Shown in pieces: positions 18,974 to 27,400 of a stretch of 64,000 bases of DNA (position 1 is the stretch's first letter; each line of letters starts with the position of its first letter). Made by a program: the position numbers and the translations under genes. Origin of the DNA: Paenibacillus sp. CAA11 (lineage in GTDB: Bacteria > Bacillota > Bacilli > Paenibacillales > Paenibacillaceae); NCBI RefSeq assembly GCF_003060825.1, contig NZ_CP028922.1, positions 635,001 through 699,000 on the forward strand, read 5' to 3'. Under the pieces are notes generated by a model that worked only from the letters and a program-made list of their open reading frames with translations, did not search any database and was not told the DNA's origin.

Positions 18974-19504
18974 TTATTTCTCCTCCTTATGAATGCTTTG
19001 TTCCCATTCGTCAATGATGTCCCGCTCTCCCACGATTGCCGTCGTGTGAATGACCGGTGTTACCGGTTCGATGGCGAGCGGCTGCATACGGTTGCTGCGA
19101 TGTATACGGTAAATGATGTAACCAATGGCCGCCGTCACTGCGGCTGCCAGGAAGAATGGCATCAAGGTAAAGAGCCCGATGACAAACAATACGACACCAA
19201 ACCATTTCAAAGCGTTCTTTCCGATCCGCCATAGCAGAAGACCGAAGAGAATGAACGCGATTTTAAAGAATAAGGAGTAAGCTAGATCGCTCCCGGATTT
19301 ATCAAATCCGCCCCGATCCATATAGCCTCTCATCACGCCGCGTCCTTCCAGACCATGTTGTCCAAAGCCGCTGTGCGCCGGCTGAAATCCCCCATGCATC
19401 CCATGAGGATGCCCCCACATCAGGTTCAGTATCCAGATGAGTAATGCGATTGCAGCAGCACCAAGGAGAGTCCATTGTAGTAATTTTCCACTGCTTGCTT
19501 TCAT
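18974..19504 (-). CDS. PspA-linked membrane protein with Gly/His-rich loop (176 aa)
   Basis: First gene of the pspA operon. It has an N-terminal membrane segment (residues 8-27), an unusual loop of about 45 residues rich in glycine, histidine and methionine (for example GHPHGMHGGFQPAHSGFG), two or three further membrane segments, and a polar cytoplasmic tail ending HKEEK. The last membrane block resembles the LiaI/LiaF-like transmembrane region, which recruits PspA-type proteins. The ATG at 19504 follows a perfect AAAGGAGGT; an earlier TTG at 19522 overlaps that site. The His/Met-rich loop could bind metal, but this is only inferred. Confidence 0.7.
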   Translation of the reverse strand: MKASSGKLLQWTLLGAAAIALLIWILNLMWGHPHGMHGGFQPAHSGFGQHGLEGRGVMRGYMDRGGFDKSGSDLAYSLFFKIAFILFGLLLWRIGKNALKWFGVVLFVIGLFTLMPFFLAAAVTAAIGYIIYRIHRSNRMQPLAIEPVTPVIHTTAIVGERDIIDEWEQSIHKEEK

Positions 19505-19582
19505 AGATTCACCTCCTTTCAAGCCGGAGTCCAGGTTGATGTCTGTAGATTAGCACCCGAATCTTTAATGAATCTTAAATAG

Positions 19583-19677
19583 CTATATAGAATGAACTAA
19601 AGAAATGGACGTTATAGGACCGTATTAGGTCGTGATAACAGAAAATTCAATGTAAAATTTTAGTTCAATCTATATAG
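19583..19677. repeat. MITE-like inverted-repeat element, copy 1 (95 bp)
   Basis: The element begins CTATATAGAATGAACTAAA and ends with the near-complement of this (TTTAGTTCAATCTATATAG), giving terminal inverted repeats of about 19 bp with one mismatch. The interior contains a second inverted repeat (GTTAT..GACC / GGTC..ATAAC). A second 95-bp copy lies at 55436-55530 and differs at about seven positions; a shortened copy lies at 56231-56274. It sits in the promoter region between the pspA operon and the response regulator gene. No transposase is in the window. Confidence 0.85.
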
Positions 19678-19763
19678 AGAGGGATAGAAACGCTAAAACT
19701 TAAGGTTGATTAAAGGTAACCTTCTTATAATAATGGAAGGATCAAATAAAGGAGTTTTTTAGC

Positions 19764-20441
19764 ATGAGGATACTGATTGTAGAGGACGAAATAAATCTGG
19801 CGGAGGCGCTCTCGCAGATTTTGAAGAAGCATCACTACTCTGTCGATGTCGTGCATGACGGGCAGGAGGGCTTGGATAATGCCTTAAGCGGAATCTACGA
19901 TCTACTGCTGCTGGATATCATGCTGCCCGGCATGGATGGAATGACGATACTGAAGAAGATCCGGTCAGAGGAAATTTCAACGCCTGTCATTATGCTGACA
20001 GCCAAGGGGGAGATCCCGGATAAGATTGCAGGACTCGATCACGGAGCGGATGACTATATGTCCAAGCCCTTTGATGCAGGAGAACTGCTTGCCCGTATTC
20101 GCGCCGCACTGCGCCGCAAAGGAGAGGTCGTGCCAGAGGATGGACTGCGGTTCGGGGACATTGAGCTGAATGCGGCGAACCTCAAGCTTAGCTGCAAGGG
20201 GAAGGAGCTTAAGCTGATTTTGAAGGAAAGTGAGCTTCTGGAATTGCTGATCAACAGAAATTCAGCCGTAACCTCCAAGGAGCAGATGATTGAGAAGGTA
20301 TGGGGATTTGATTCGGATGCCGAGTATAATAATGTGGAAGTGTATATTTCTTTTCTGAGAAAAAAGCTGGCCTTCCTGCAATCCTCGGTCCGGATTAGTA
20401 CGATCCGGGGTGTCGGCTATGTGCTGGAGGTGTCCTCCTAA
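19764..20441 (+). CDS. OmpR/PhoB-type response regulator
   Basis: A 225-residue two-component regulator: receiver domain (acidic pocket E7-D8, phosphorylation site D51 in LLLLDIMLPGMDG, conserved T/K at MLTAKG and SKPF) and a C-terminal winged helix (residues 125-225, ending VRISTIRGVGYVLE). Its TAA stop overlaps the ATG of the histidine kinase gene (TAATG), so the pair is translationally coupled. It is divergent from the pspA operon, which is a natural candidate target, though this is inferred from position only. Confidence 0.92.
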   Translation: MRILIVEDEINLAEALSQILKKHHYSVDVVHDGQEGLDNALSGIYDLLLLDIMLPGMDGMTILKKIRSEEISTPVIMLTAKGEIPDKIAGLDHGADDYMSKPFDAGELLARIRAALRRKGEVVPEDGLRFGDIELNAANLKLSCKGKELKLILKESELLELLINRNSAVTSKEQMIEKVWGFDSDAEYNNVEVYISFLRKKLAFLQSSVRISTIRGVGYVLEVSS

Positions 20442-21691
20442 TGTTCACTAAGTTGCGCAACCGATTCCTTCTGATGAACATGGTCATCATTTCAATAATA
20501 ATGCTCGTTGCTTTCACAGCGATTTATGCGATCACTTATCAGAACGTCAGGAATGACATGGAGATGGATCTCCAGCAGGTGAAGGATTTATACGGGAAGG
20601 CAGGCAGCATGATGGGTAAAAGGGGAGAGGCGATGGACCGGCCCCGCCAGGATCGGGACATGAATATGCGCTCCATCTCGTTCTCGCTGCAAACAGACGG
20701 GCAGTGGAACATTACGGATAACAGCTCCCGCTTTGACATGGGAGAGGAGTTCTATACCACCGCTGTTCAGGAAGCTGCCGAACACCCTAAGAGATTCGGG
20801 GAGTTCACACTCGAAGGCACACGCTGGGCCTACAGTGTAATGCAGAATCCGCAGGGTTATTCTATTTCCTATATAGATATTACCGCCCGGCAAGAGATCC
20901 TGAAGAACCTCATTTATACGTTCTCTGTCGTCGCCCTAATCATGTTAGGGGTTATCTACATGACCAGCCGATACTTTGCGAACCGCTCTATCGCTCCGGT
21001 GAAGGACGCCTTTGAGAAGCAGAAGCGATTTATTGCGGACGCATCTCATGAGCTGAAAACGCCGCTTGCTGTCATCAACACGAATGCTGACGTCCTGTTA
21101 GCCAATGGGGAAGATACAATTAACGAGCAGGCCAAGTGGCTGCACCATATCAAGTCGGAGACGGAGCGTATGAAGACGCTCACGAGCGATCTATTGTACC
21201 TCACCCAGATGGAGGATGCCCGCTCCCGCATGGTCTATGCTGCCTTCGACCTCAGTGAAGCTATCGAGAGCGTGGTCCTTACGATGGAGCCTGTGATCTT
21301 CGAGAAGGACCTTAACCTGGATTACAACATTGAGCCCGGTCTAACGATCACCGGGAGCTGTGAGCAGATGAAGCAGGTGGTCATGATCCTGCTGGATAAT
21401 GCGATCAAGTACGGAAATCCGAACGGTTCGGTGGGCCTTACGCTGAAGCGGCATCAGGGCCATATTCAACTGTCGGTTACGAACACCGGGCCAGGGATTC
21501 CAGCCGAGCATTTGGGCAGAATCTTCGACCGCTTCTACCGGGCGGATGCTTCGCGCTCACGGCAGAGCGGCGGCTATGGCCTCGGCCTCGCGATTGCGAG
21601 GTCGATCGTCGAACAGCACCGGGGAAAGATATATGCGAAGAGTGTGCCTGATGAGAAGACCACGTTCTATGTGCAGCTGGCTATGAATTGA
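20441..21691 (+). CDS. Sensor histidine kinase
   Basis: A 416-residue membrane kinase: membrane segment 1 (residues 10-32), an extracellular sensing loop of about 115 residues that is rich in Met and Arg near its start, membrane segment 2 (about 155-177), HisKA with H203 in DASHELKTPLAVI, and a HATPase_c domain with N-box LLDNAIKYGNP, G1 TGPGIP and G2 GYGLGLAIA. It partners the response regulator whose stop codon it overlaps. The signal is unknown; the neighbouring pspA operon suggests envelope stress. Confidence 0.92.
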   Translation: MFTKLRNRFLLMNMVIISIIMLVAFTAIYAITYQNVRNDMEMDLQQVKDLYGKAGSMMGKRGEAMDRPRQDRDMNMRSISFSLQTDGQWNITDNSSRFDMGEEFYTTAVQEAAEHPKRFGEFTLEGTRWAYSVMQNPQGYSISYIDITARQEILKNLIYTFSVVALIMLGVIYMTSRYFANRSIAPVKDAFEKQKRFIADASHELKTPLAVINTNADVLLANGEDTINEQAKWLHHIKSETERMKTLTSDLLYLTQMEDARSRMVYAAFDLSEAIESVVLTMEPVIFEKDLNLDYNIEPGLTITGSCEQMKQVVMILLDNAIKYGNPNGSVGLTLKRHQGHIQLSVTNTGPGIPAEHLGRIFDRFYRADASRSRQSGGYGLGLAIARSIVEQHRGKIYAKSVPDEKTTFYVQLAMN

Positions 21692-21748
21692 TGAATACAG
21701 TCAACTCTGCGTCCTAATAGGCGCGTACACATAGGTAACACAAGAAAA

Positions 21749-21803
21749 TGGCGTATTTCCCGGACCAACTTCTTTAGGAGCTGCCGGAATACGCCTCATT
21801 TTG
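21749..21803. terminator. Shared terminator between convergent genes
   Basis: GGCGTATT-CCGG pairs with CCGG-AATACGCC across a loop of about 24 bases; a short T-rich stretch follows on each strand (CATTTTG on plus, CATTTTC on minus). It separates the histidine kinase gene from the 95-aa gene. Confidence 0.7.
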
Positions 21804-21820
21804 TCAATGACAGTAATCGA

Positions 21821-22108
21821 TTATAGGCTAGGGTCTTCCCACTTTAGACTTTGTAAAAGACCGGCCTTTAGTAGCTCTGCTAGAAAATCGTTATAAAACT
21901 CTTTGCGAACAATAACTTTGAATTCATTGTCTTTGTAGGGATAAGATAATACATCTGTGTAGATGTTGTTTCGATCAAAATAGTCAAGAACGGCCAAAAG
22001 TTTCTTCAGGTATTGAGTATCCAGAACTTTAATACGAAAAGTGTTTTCCTGATCATCTTTGGTTTCAATAATGTGGATCATATTGGCATCATAGTTGTAG
22101 ACAAGCAT
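21821..22108 (-). CDS. Small hypothetical protein downstream of a Na+/H+ antiporter (95 aa)
   Basis: Not recognised. A soluble, mixed alpha/beta-looking protein with no cysteine or membrane segment (it begins MLVYNYDANMIHIIET and contains LSYPYKDNEFKVIVRKEF). The ATG at 22108 is chosen because GGGAGG lies 5 bases upstream; a longer reading would overlap the antiporter gene. It starts 28 bp after the antiporter stop on the same strand, so both are likely one transcript, and a role with the transporter is possible. The region is AT-rich. Confidence 0.6.
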   Translation of the reverse strand: MLVYNYDANMIHIIETKDDQENTFRIKVLDTQYLKKLLAVLDYFDRNNIYTDVLSYPYKDNEFKVIVRKEFYNDFLAELLKAGLLQSLKWEDPSL

Positions 22109-22136
22109 TAATACCTCCCTAAAGTGTGTATTTTGG

Positions 22137-23369
22137 TTAGCTGGACCGTTTTTGTACACTTGCTAACCCTAGCTTAAGAACCAGTTTTTTAATGGTAAGG
22201 CCTTGGACGAGAAGAGAGAACAGTACTACGCTAAAGGTCAGGACGAGAATATCATCACGGCCCTCAAAGCCTTGGGGGAGAGTCAAAGCAAGAGCGATGG
22301 AGAGGCTTCCTTTTAATCCACCCCAATTTAGAACGGCTTTCCAAGAACCCGGGAAGTCACGCAGTACCAAGGTACTGGAATAGAGGGCCATGGTTCGTCC
22401 AGCAAGGACTATGACAATAGCTAATGCAATCATATACCATTTGTCCGAAAAATCTATATTACGGATTTCCAGGCCGATCATTAGAAAAATTAAGGAGTTG
22501 GCAATTAGAGTTATGACATCCCAGAAGGAATTGATATTCGTCTCGGTCTTCTCAGACATCCCGACATTTGCCCCGTAATTCCCGAAGATAAGTCCGGCTA
22601 CCACCACAGAGATAACTCCTGACACATGAAGATGCTCAGCGACGAAGTAGCTGCCGAAGAATAGCAGCATGGAGAACGCAATCTCCAGCGGGTAGTCATC
22701 ATAGAAACGAATAAACTGAGAGAAAAGGTACCCAAGAAGGGCTCCCAGCGCAATTCCGCCCAGGGAAAACTGAAGGAACAGCAATATTCCGCTTCCAACT
22801 CCTGCCCATCCCATCTCCATGTAGGTTAACAAATACACGGAGGAGATTTGGAATAAAACGACCGCAATTCCGTCATTAAATAGAGATTCCCCTTCTATAA
22901 TGGTAACGATGGACTTGGGGACACCCAACGATTTGAAAATGGAAATGACACTGATCGGGTCAGTTGCACTCATTAAGGATGCGAAAGTGAACGCAACAAT
23001 TAATGGAAGATTGAGAATGTAATACCCACCCAGAGAAATAACAGCAAAGGAAAGCAGGGTGCCGCCAAAAGCTAATGCCAGTACAGGCCTGCTATACTCT
23101 TTAAGATGAGAGTAAGGGAGTTTGAGCGCCGCATCGCCCAGAAGAATGGGCAGAAACAAAGAGATCACAACAGCCTGAAATACATGGGATTGAGTAATAT
23201 AAGTCTCGGCTTCTTCTAACACAGGGATGTTAAACAACCCCAGAATAAGTCCGACAATGACCAACGCTATACTATATGGCTGATTAATTTGCTTTGCTAT
23301 TGCGATGACGAATATAGAGATGGCAAGTAAGATTAATAGCTGAATAAAAGTTTCATTAAACAAATGCAT
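22137..23369 (-). CDS. Na+/H+ antiporter, CPA1 (NhaP-type) family
   Basis: A 410-residue membrane protein with about 12 hydrophobic segments. Family motifs: ATDPISVISIFKSLGVP in the middle and GESLFNDGIAVVLF, holding the essential ND pair, then a conserved NWGGLKGSLSIALAL near the C-terminus. It probably expels Na+ (or K+) in exchange for protons, for pH and salt control. It lacks the long cytoplasmic tail of larger CPA1 members. The ATG at 23369 follows AGGAGGATAG. It is followed by a small gene in the same direction. Confidence 0.9.
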   Translation of the reverse strand: MHLFNETFIQLLILLAISIFVIAIAKQINQPYSIALVIVGLILGLFNIPVLEEAETYITQSHVFQAVVISLFLPILLGDAALKLPYSHLKEYSRPVLALAFGGTLLSFAVISLGGYYILNLPLIVAFTFASLMSATDPISVISIFKSLGVPKSIVTIIEGESLFNDGIAVVLFQISSVYLLTYMEMGWAGVGSGILLFLQFSLGGIALGALLGYLFSQFIRFYDDYPLEIAFSMLLFFGSYFVAEHLHVSGVISVVVAGLIFGNYGANVGMSEKTETNINSFWDVITLIANSLIFLMIGLEIRNIDFSDKWYMIALAIVIVLAGRTMALYSSTLVLRDFPGSWKAVLNWGGLKGSLSIALALTLPQGFEGRDDILVLTFSVVLFSLLVQGLTIKKLVLKLGLASVQKRSS

Positions 23370-23556
23370 AGACTATCCTCCTATGTATGAATAAGCTATA
23401 CATATAACATAACCATCCTACACCACTTTTAGCATGAATATCGGCAATGACTATTCTACAAGTGCATAGCGGTCTATTTCCTCCCAGCATTCCATTCCTG
23501 CGGCAAAGTAAATGAAATATCTAAATCAGGGTCAGTTCAGGAGCTTGTTAATTCAC

Positions 23557-23594
23557 AAGGGGAGCAAACCTATCAAATAGGCTTAGCTCCCCTT
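23557..23594 (-). terminator. Hairpin after the cupredoxin gene
   Basis: Stem AAGGGGAGC / GCTCCCCTT with an inner CCTAT/ATAGG hairpin. It lies just past the stop of the minus-strand cupredoxin gene; the T-tract on that strand is weak. Confidence 0.6.
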
Positions 23595-23631
23595 GCAAGA
23601 GTTAAATACTCAAGTTTTGAACATTTCATGG

Positions 23632-24027
23632 TTAGACAATAGTAATTTCACCGTAATACATATACATACCGCAATGAAACTCATAAGTGCCAGGCTCTAA
23701 ATCCTGCAAAGTATAGAGGTTGCTGCCTCTTTTCAAATGCAGGTACATATTCCAGTCCTCCATAACAACATCCCGAATGCAGGAGATGCTGTTTGACTTT
23801 TTAAAATTGATTTGAGTAGGAACTCCCTTCTTTATCTTTATATGACTTGGAGAGAAGCCGTCTGCAGTTACATTAACGGTAATTACCTGAGCGTTTGCGT
23901 TTGCCTCCTTGACGGAAGACTCGGCGGTTGAATTGTGATTAAGGAAGAAGAGAGTACAACCTCCTGCTAGAATTGCAATAAATCCAATGATCAAAAATGG
24001 CCAAGCATTTTTTATTTTCTTTAACAT
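23632..24027 (-). CDS. Membrane-anchored cupredoxin-domain protein
   Basis: A 131-residue exported protein. A hydrophobic N-terminal helix (residues 10-30, with AGGC at 21-24 that may be an imperfect lipobox) is followed by a beta-rich domain. Likely copper ligands are C83 (SISCIRD), H118 and C119 (FHCGMYM) and a methionine at 121 or 123, the pattern of the EfeO-like Cupredoxin_1 family. The role is probably electron transfer or copper handling outside the membrane. It starts at ATG 24027 after AGGAAGGG. It is a single gene in an AT-rich stretch. Confidence 0.8.
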   Translation of the reverse strand: MLKKIKNAWPFLIIGFIAILAGGCTLFFLNHNSTAESSVKEANANAQVITVNVTADGFSPSHIKIKKGVPTQINFKKSNSISCIRDVVMEDWNMYLHLKRGSNLYTLQDLEPGTYEFHCGMYMYYGEITIV

Positions 24028-24260
24028 TAAACCCTTCCTAACTTATTCAAATTTAAAGTAATGTGCTTAGCATAAATTTAAAATTTATAAATAGAAATAG
24101 CCCATTCGAGTCATAAGTTACGCAGCAACCCCCAATATTATCTCAAAAGTGTGACAGTGAAGTAACGGTCATCAATCGTGAATGTCAGTAACAAAGATGC
24201 GACAGGTTATGGTATGACTTTGGGGGCGATTAATCGGGAACAATTGCTAAGACGAGGGCG

Positions 24261-24452
24261 TTGGAACATGAAGCTAATTTAAAATTTCCGATAGTCGTTG
24301 TGAGTCTTATTAGTGATTTGTGGCTAGGGTTGGGGATCAAGCCAGAGGTTTATGATAACCGAAGCAAAGTGAAGACTAAAGCCGGTTATATTCTATTTGT
24401 TGTTCTGGCTGTACTGATTACAATATCAACTGTTGTGTGGGCGATTTTATGA
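24261..24452 (+). CDS. Possible small membrane protein (63 aa, weak)
   Basis: A TTG-started frame ends at TGA 24450-24452. It encodes a polar N-terminus, a short tryptophan-containing hydrophobic stretch and a clear C-terminal membrane helix (GYILFVVLAVLITISTVVWA). The GAGGG upstream is too close to be a good ribosome binding site, so a different start or a decayed gene is possible. The 230 bases upstream back to the cupredoxin gene hold no convincing ORF. It precedes the Phr-like peptide gene on the same strand. Confidence 0.25.
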   Translation: MEHEANLKFPIVVVSLISDLWLGLGIKPEVYDNRSKVKTKAGYILFVVLAVLITISTVVWAIL

Positions 24453-24535
24453 ACGATACAAAAAGCACGCTTCCCAAGAACAACAACAAGAGTACATACA
24501 GATGACTGAACAAATCATTAATGGAGGTTATCGTT

Positions 24536-24643
24536 ATGAAGAAGTTTGTCCAATCAACGGCACTGGCTCTCAGTTTGTTTAGTTTAGCATTAATCACGCA
24601 CAGCCATATCATCACGACATTAGTGCACGGGGTAGATCATTAG
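24536..24643 (+). CDS. Phr-like exported prepeptide (35 aa)
   Basis: A short ORF with a strong ribosome binding site: GGAGG at 24523-24527, then ATG at 24536. It encodes MKKFVQSTALALSLFSLAL followed by ITHSHIITTLVHGVDH and TAG. The layout (two lysines, a hydrophobic export core, a short C-terminal tail from which a 5-10 residue peptide could be cut) is that of Phr/AimP/AloP-type signalling prepeptides of Bacillus and Paenibacillus. No Rap/AimR/AloR-type TPR receptor gene is next to it, which is unusual. It could also be an unrelated small membrane peptide. Confidence 0.5.
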   Translation: MKKFVQSTALALSLFSLALITHSHIITTLVHGVDH

Positions 24644-24716
24644 CAATAAGAATCCTTCGATTGAACAACACTACATTAAGCAGACAGCAGTTAACAAGCA
24701 ACATGCAACATTAAAC

Positions 24717-24751
24717 AGCCTACGTCCGATATTCACATACGGGCTTAGGCT
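24717..24751 (+). terminator. Hairpin downstream of the Phr-like peptide gene
   Basis: AGCCTA-GTCCG pairs with CGGGC-TAGGCT (one unpaired base on each side), then a weak T-rich tail. Confidence 0.55.
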
Positions 24752-24922
24752 GCTTAATTCTGCCTGAAAATGGGCTTGGACAAATTTGGTATTTAAGCAC
24801 AATTTCCCTTTCCGGACATGCAGGTGACAACTTTGCATCTTCTGGGAAGCAGGGAATTACAGAGATCTCGGGGAATAAGTATGTAATCTGAATGTCATGT
24901 GAGAGTCCAGAGGCGTGTTTAG

Positions 24923-26443
24923 TTGTACGAAGAGATTCTGTTTTACATAACTTTTATAGGGGGCTTGAATATCATAGATCCTTTTACACTTCAAAATATA
25001 GACATAGAAGAAGCAAGTATATATGAGCTGCAAGTTGCTATGGAACAAGGAAAACTCACTTCAAAGGAATTAGTATGCTGCTATTTATCACGGATCGCAA
25101 AGTATGATCAAGATGGTCCTCAGATCAATTCCATCATGGAAATGAATCCAGATGCCATTTTTATCGCTGAAGCACTCGATATCGAACGACGCTGCAAAGG
25201 CAGTAGAGGACCTCTTCATGGGATTCCTATTCTCCTCAAAGATAATATTGAAACCGGTGACAAAATGCGTACTAGTGCGGGTGCTTTGGCACTGGCTCAG
25301 CATGTAAGTAAGCAGGATGCCTTCCTAGTCCGTCAGTTACGAGATTCCGGAGCTGTTATACTAGGCAAAACAAATATGACGGAATGGGCCAATGCAGTCT
25401 CCTCCACGATGTGGGCGGGATACAGCGCCAAGGGGGGGCAGGTCAAGCACCCTTATGGTGACTTTTTTACAGGCGGATCATCCACGGGATCTGCGGCTGC
25501 GGTAGCGATGAGTTTTGCAGCAGGATCGATAGGTACTGAAACTTCTGCTTCAATTCTTAGTCCGGCCATACAGATGTCAATTGTAGGCATTAAACCGACG
25601 GTCGGCTTAATCAGCCGTACTGGAGTTATTCCTTTTTCCTACTCCCAAGATACAGCAGGACCCATGGCCAAAACCGTTGCGGATGCAGCCGTTCTCCTGA
25701 ATGCATGTGTTGGCAGAGATGAGGAAGATCCGGCCACTTGGCGTAATGAAGGCGATCAAAGGATACAAGACTATACTGTGTATTTAGACAGAGAGGGTTT
25801 ACAAGGTGCCAGAATTGGGGTCTTTTGCGAGGTGCCTGACTTTGTACGCGAATCTGGCGAATATGATGAGCAGCTGTTTAAAGATGCCGTTTCTAAGGTG
25901 ATTGAAGCAGGAGCTGAAGTGGTAGAGGATATTCAAATTCCTTCATTTCACGGGCCGTGGAAGTGGGGGAAGATGAACTTCGAATTTAATCACGGAGTTA
26001 ATAATTATTTACAAGGACTGCCATCACATCATCCGGTTCATACATTGTCCGAACTTGTTGATTGGAATATTGAGCATGCGAAAGATGCCCTGAAGTATGG
26101 TCAAGATATGTTGGAGTACCGGGCGGGGTTAACCGATCCCTTAAAGAATAAAGATTATATACTGGAATCTATTATGGATTTATACCTCGCTCAGAATGAG
26201 GGAATAGATCATGCGATCAACCATCATCAATTGGATGCAATCATGTTTCCAGCCTATATTGGAGCAGATATTTGCGCCAAAGCTGGTTATCCATCCATTG
26301 CTGTTCCTGCGGGCTATGGGGCGAACGGCAGACCATTTGGCATTACGTTTGCCGGAACAGCATTTACCGAATCCACGTTAATTCGCATAGCCTATTCTTT
26401 CGAGCAAAAAACAAAACTTCGGGAAAAGCCTGTCCTTCGCTAA
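24923..26443 (+). CDS. Amidase-signature-family amidase
   Basis: A 506-residue (or slightly shorter) hydrolase related to GatA and peptide amidases. The Ser-cisSer-Lys triad is visible: K106 in ILLKDNIE, S186 in TGGSSTGSAAAV and the nucleophile S210 in GTETSASIL. The substrate is unknown, and no gatC/gatB neighbour exists, so it is a free-standing amidase. The start is uncertain: TTG 24923 has AGAGG 9 bases upstream, while TTG 24965 follows AGGGGG too closely. Base use is AT-rich like the preceding accessory genes. Confidence 0.88.
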   Translation: MYEEILFYITFIGGLNIIDPFTLQNIDIEEASIYELQVAMEQGKLTSKELVCCYLSRIAKYDQDGPQINSIMEMNPDAIFIAEALDIERRCKGSRGPLHGIPILLKDNIETGDKMRTSAGALALAQHVSKQDAFLVRQLRDSGAVILGKTNMTEWANAVSSTMWAGYSAKGGQVKHPYGDFFTGGSSTGSAAAVAMSFAAGSIGTETSASILSPAIQMSIVGIKPTVGLISRTGVIPFSYSQDTAGPMAKTVADAAVLLNACVGRDEEDPATWRNEGDQRIQDYTVYLDREGLQGARIGVFCEVPDFVRESGEYDEQLFKDAVSKVIEAGAEVVEDIQIPSFHGPWKWGKMNFEFNHGVNNYLQGLPSHHPVHTLSELVDWNIEHAKDALKYGQDMLEYRAGLTDPLKNKDYILESIMDLYLAQNEGIDHAINHHQLDAIMFPAYIGADICAKAGYPSIAVPAGYGANGRPFGITFAGTAFTESTLIRIAYSFEQKTKLREKPVLR

Positions 26444-26494
26444 CGGGACATATTAGTTCAATCATAAATACTACTCCAATAAAATGAATTCAAA

Positions 26495-26526
26495 GGACGA
26501 ACGCCAAGAGCGTCGTCTTTTTTTTT
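26495..26526 (+). terminator. Terminator after the amidase gene
   Basis: GACGA-ACGC pairs with GCGT-CGTC over a 5-base loop, followed by nine or more T's. Confidence 0.85.
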
Positions 26527-26659
26527 GTGGCAATAATCACAGCAGGTTCATTTTCTGATTCCCTTTAGGTCATTTAAGTTTCATTAAAGGTTCCGGTGCT
26601 AATCTACATACATGAACGTGGCGGGGTTACACGCCGGAAAGAGAAAGGGGGGCTGAACA

Positions 26660-27400
26660 TTGACTATTGAAGTGTTCAACCGATATGAGAACAAATACTT
26701 GATGGATACTGAGGCTTTTAACGGCATATATAGCCGTCTGATGGAATATATGGAGCCTGATGCGAACAACAAGGATGGAAAGTTCTATTCTATCAGCAAT
26801 CTCTACTATGATACCGAGCATCATACCTTAGTACGGAATAGCCTGTCGAAGCCAAAGTATCGGGAGAAGCTGCGAATCCGGGCTTACGGTGTTCCTACCG
26901 AGGAGGCCAAGGTATACCTGGAGCTGAAGAAGAAGGTGTTCGGGCTAGTCAATAAGAGACGGACAGCGCTGAAGCTGAACGAGGCTTATGAATTTGTCCG
27001 GACCGGACAGGCTCCCGTCTTCAGAGAAGGCATGAATCAGCAGGTCATTCAGGAGATTGAGTATTTCTTGTCAAGATACGAGCTGATGCCGATGGCATAC
27101 ATAGCCTATGACCGGATTGCAATGTTCTGCAGGGGCAACCGGGATTTGAGAATAACGTTCGATACCAACATTCGGTCGCGGCGGTACGATCTCAAGCTGG
27201 AGCAAGGCGACTACGGCAGCCAGCTGATGGAACAAGGCCAGTGGCTAATGGAGGTTAAGGCGGAGAAGACGATCCCGGTCTGGTTATCCAAGCTGCTGTC
27301 CGAACACCACATGTATCGTACCGGATTCTCCAAGTATGGCAATGAGTATAAGAAATCAATTCGTTATGCGAATAAGGAAACGGAGTGTATTCCCTCATGA
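26660..27400 (+). CDS. VTC-domain (polyphosphate-polymerase-like) protein
   Basis: A 246-residue cytosolic protein of the triphosphate-tunnel VTC family (PF09359). Tunnel-type basic/acidic strands are visible: FNRYENKYLM near the start, YREKLRIRAYG and VYLELKKKVFGLVNKRR in the middle, and WLMEVKAEKTIPVW toward the end. In yeast the VTC domain makes polyphosphate; bacterial stand-alone copies commonly occur next to DUF4956 and CotH or DUF4353 genes, as here. It starts at TTG 26660 after AAAGGGGGG. Its stop overlaps the start of the next gene, implying coupled translation. Confidence 0.85.
   Translation: MTIEVFNRYENKYLMDTEAFNGIYSRLMEYMEPDANNKDGKFYSISNLYYDTEHHTLVRNSLSKPKYREKLRIRAYGVPTEEAKVYLELKKKVFGLVNKRRTALKLNEAYEFVRTGQAPVFREGMNQQVIQEIEYFLSRYELMPMAYIAYDRIAMFCRGNRDLRITFDTNIRSRRYDLKLEQGDYGSQLMEQGQWLMEVKAEKTIPVWLSKLLSEHHMYRTGFSKYGNEYKKSIRYANKETECIPS

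Noticed and set aside
24449..24505. An 18-residue frame starting in the end of the 63-aa ORF
   Set aside because: It has an ATGA overlap but no ribosome binding site and no hydrophobic or conserved feature; the Phr-like ORF at 24536 is far better supported.
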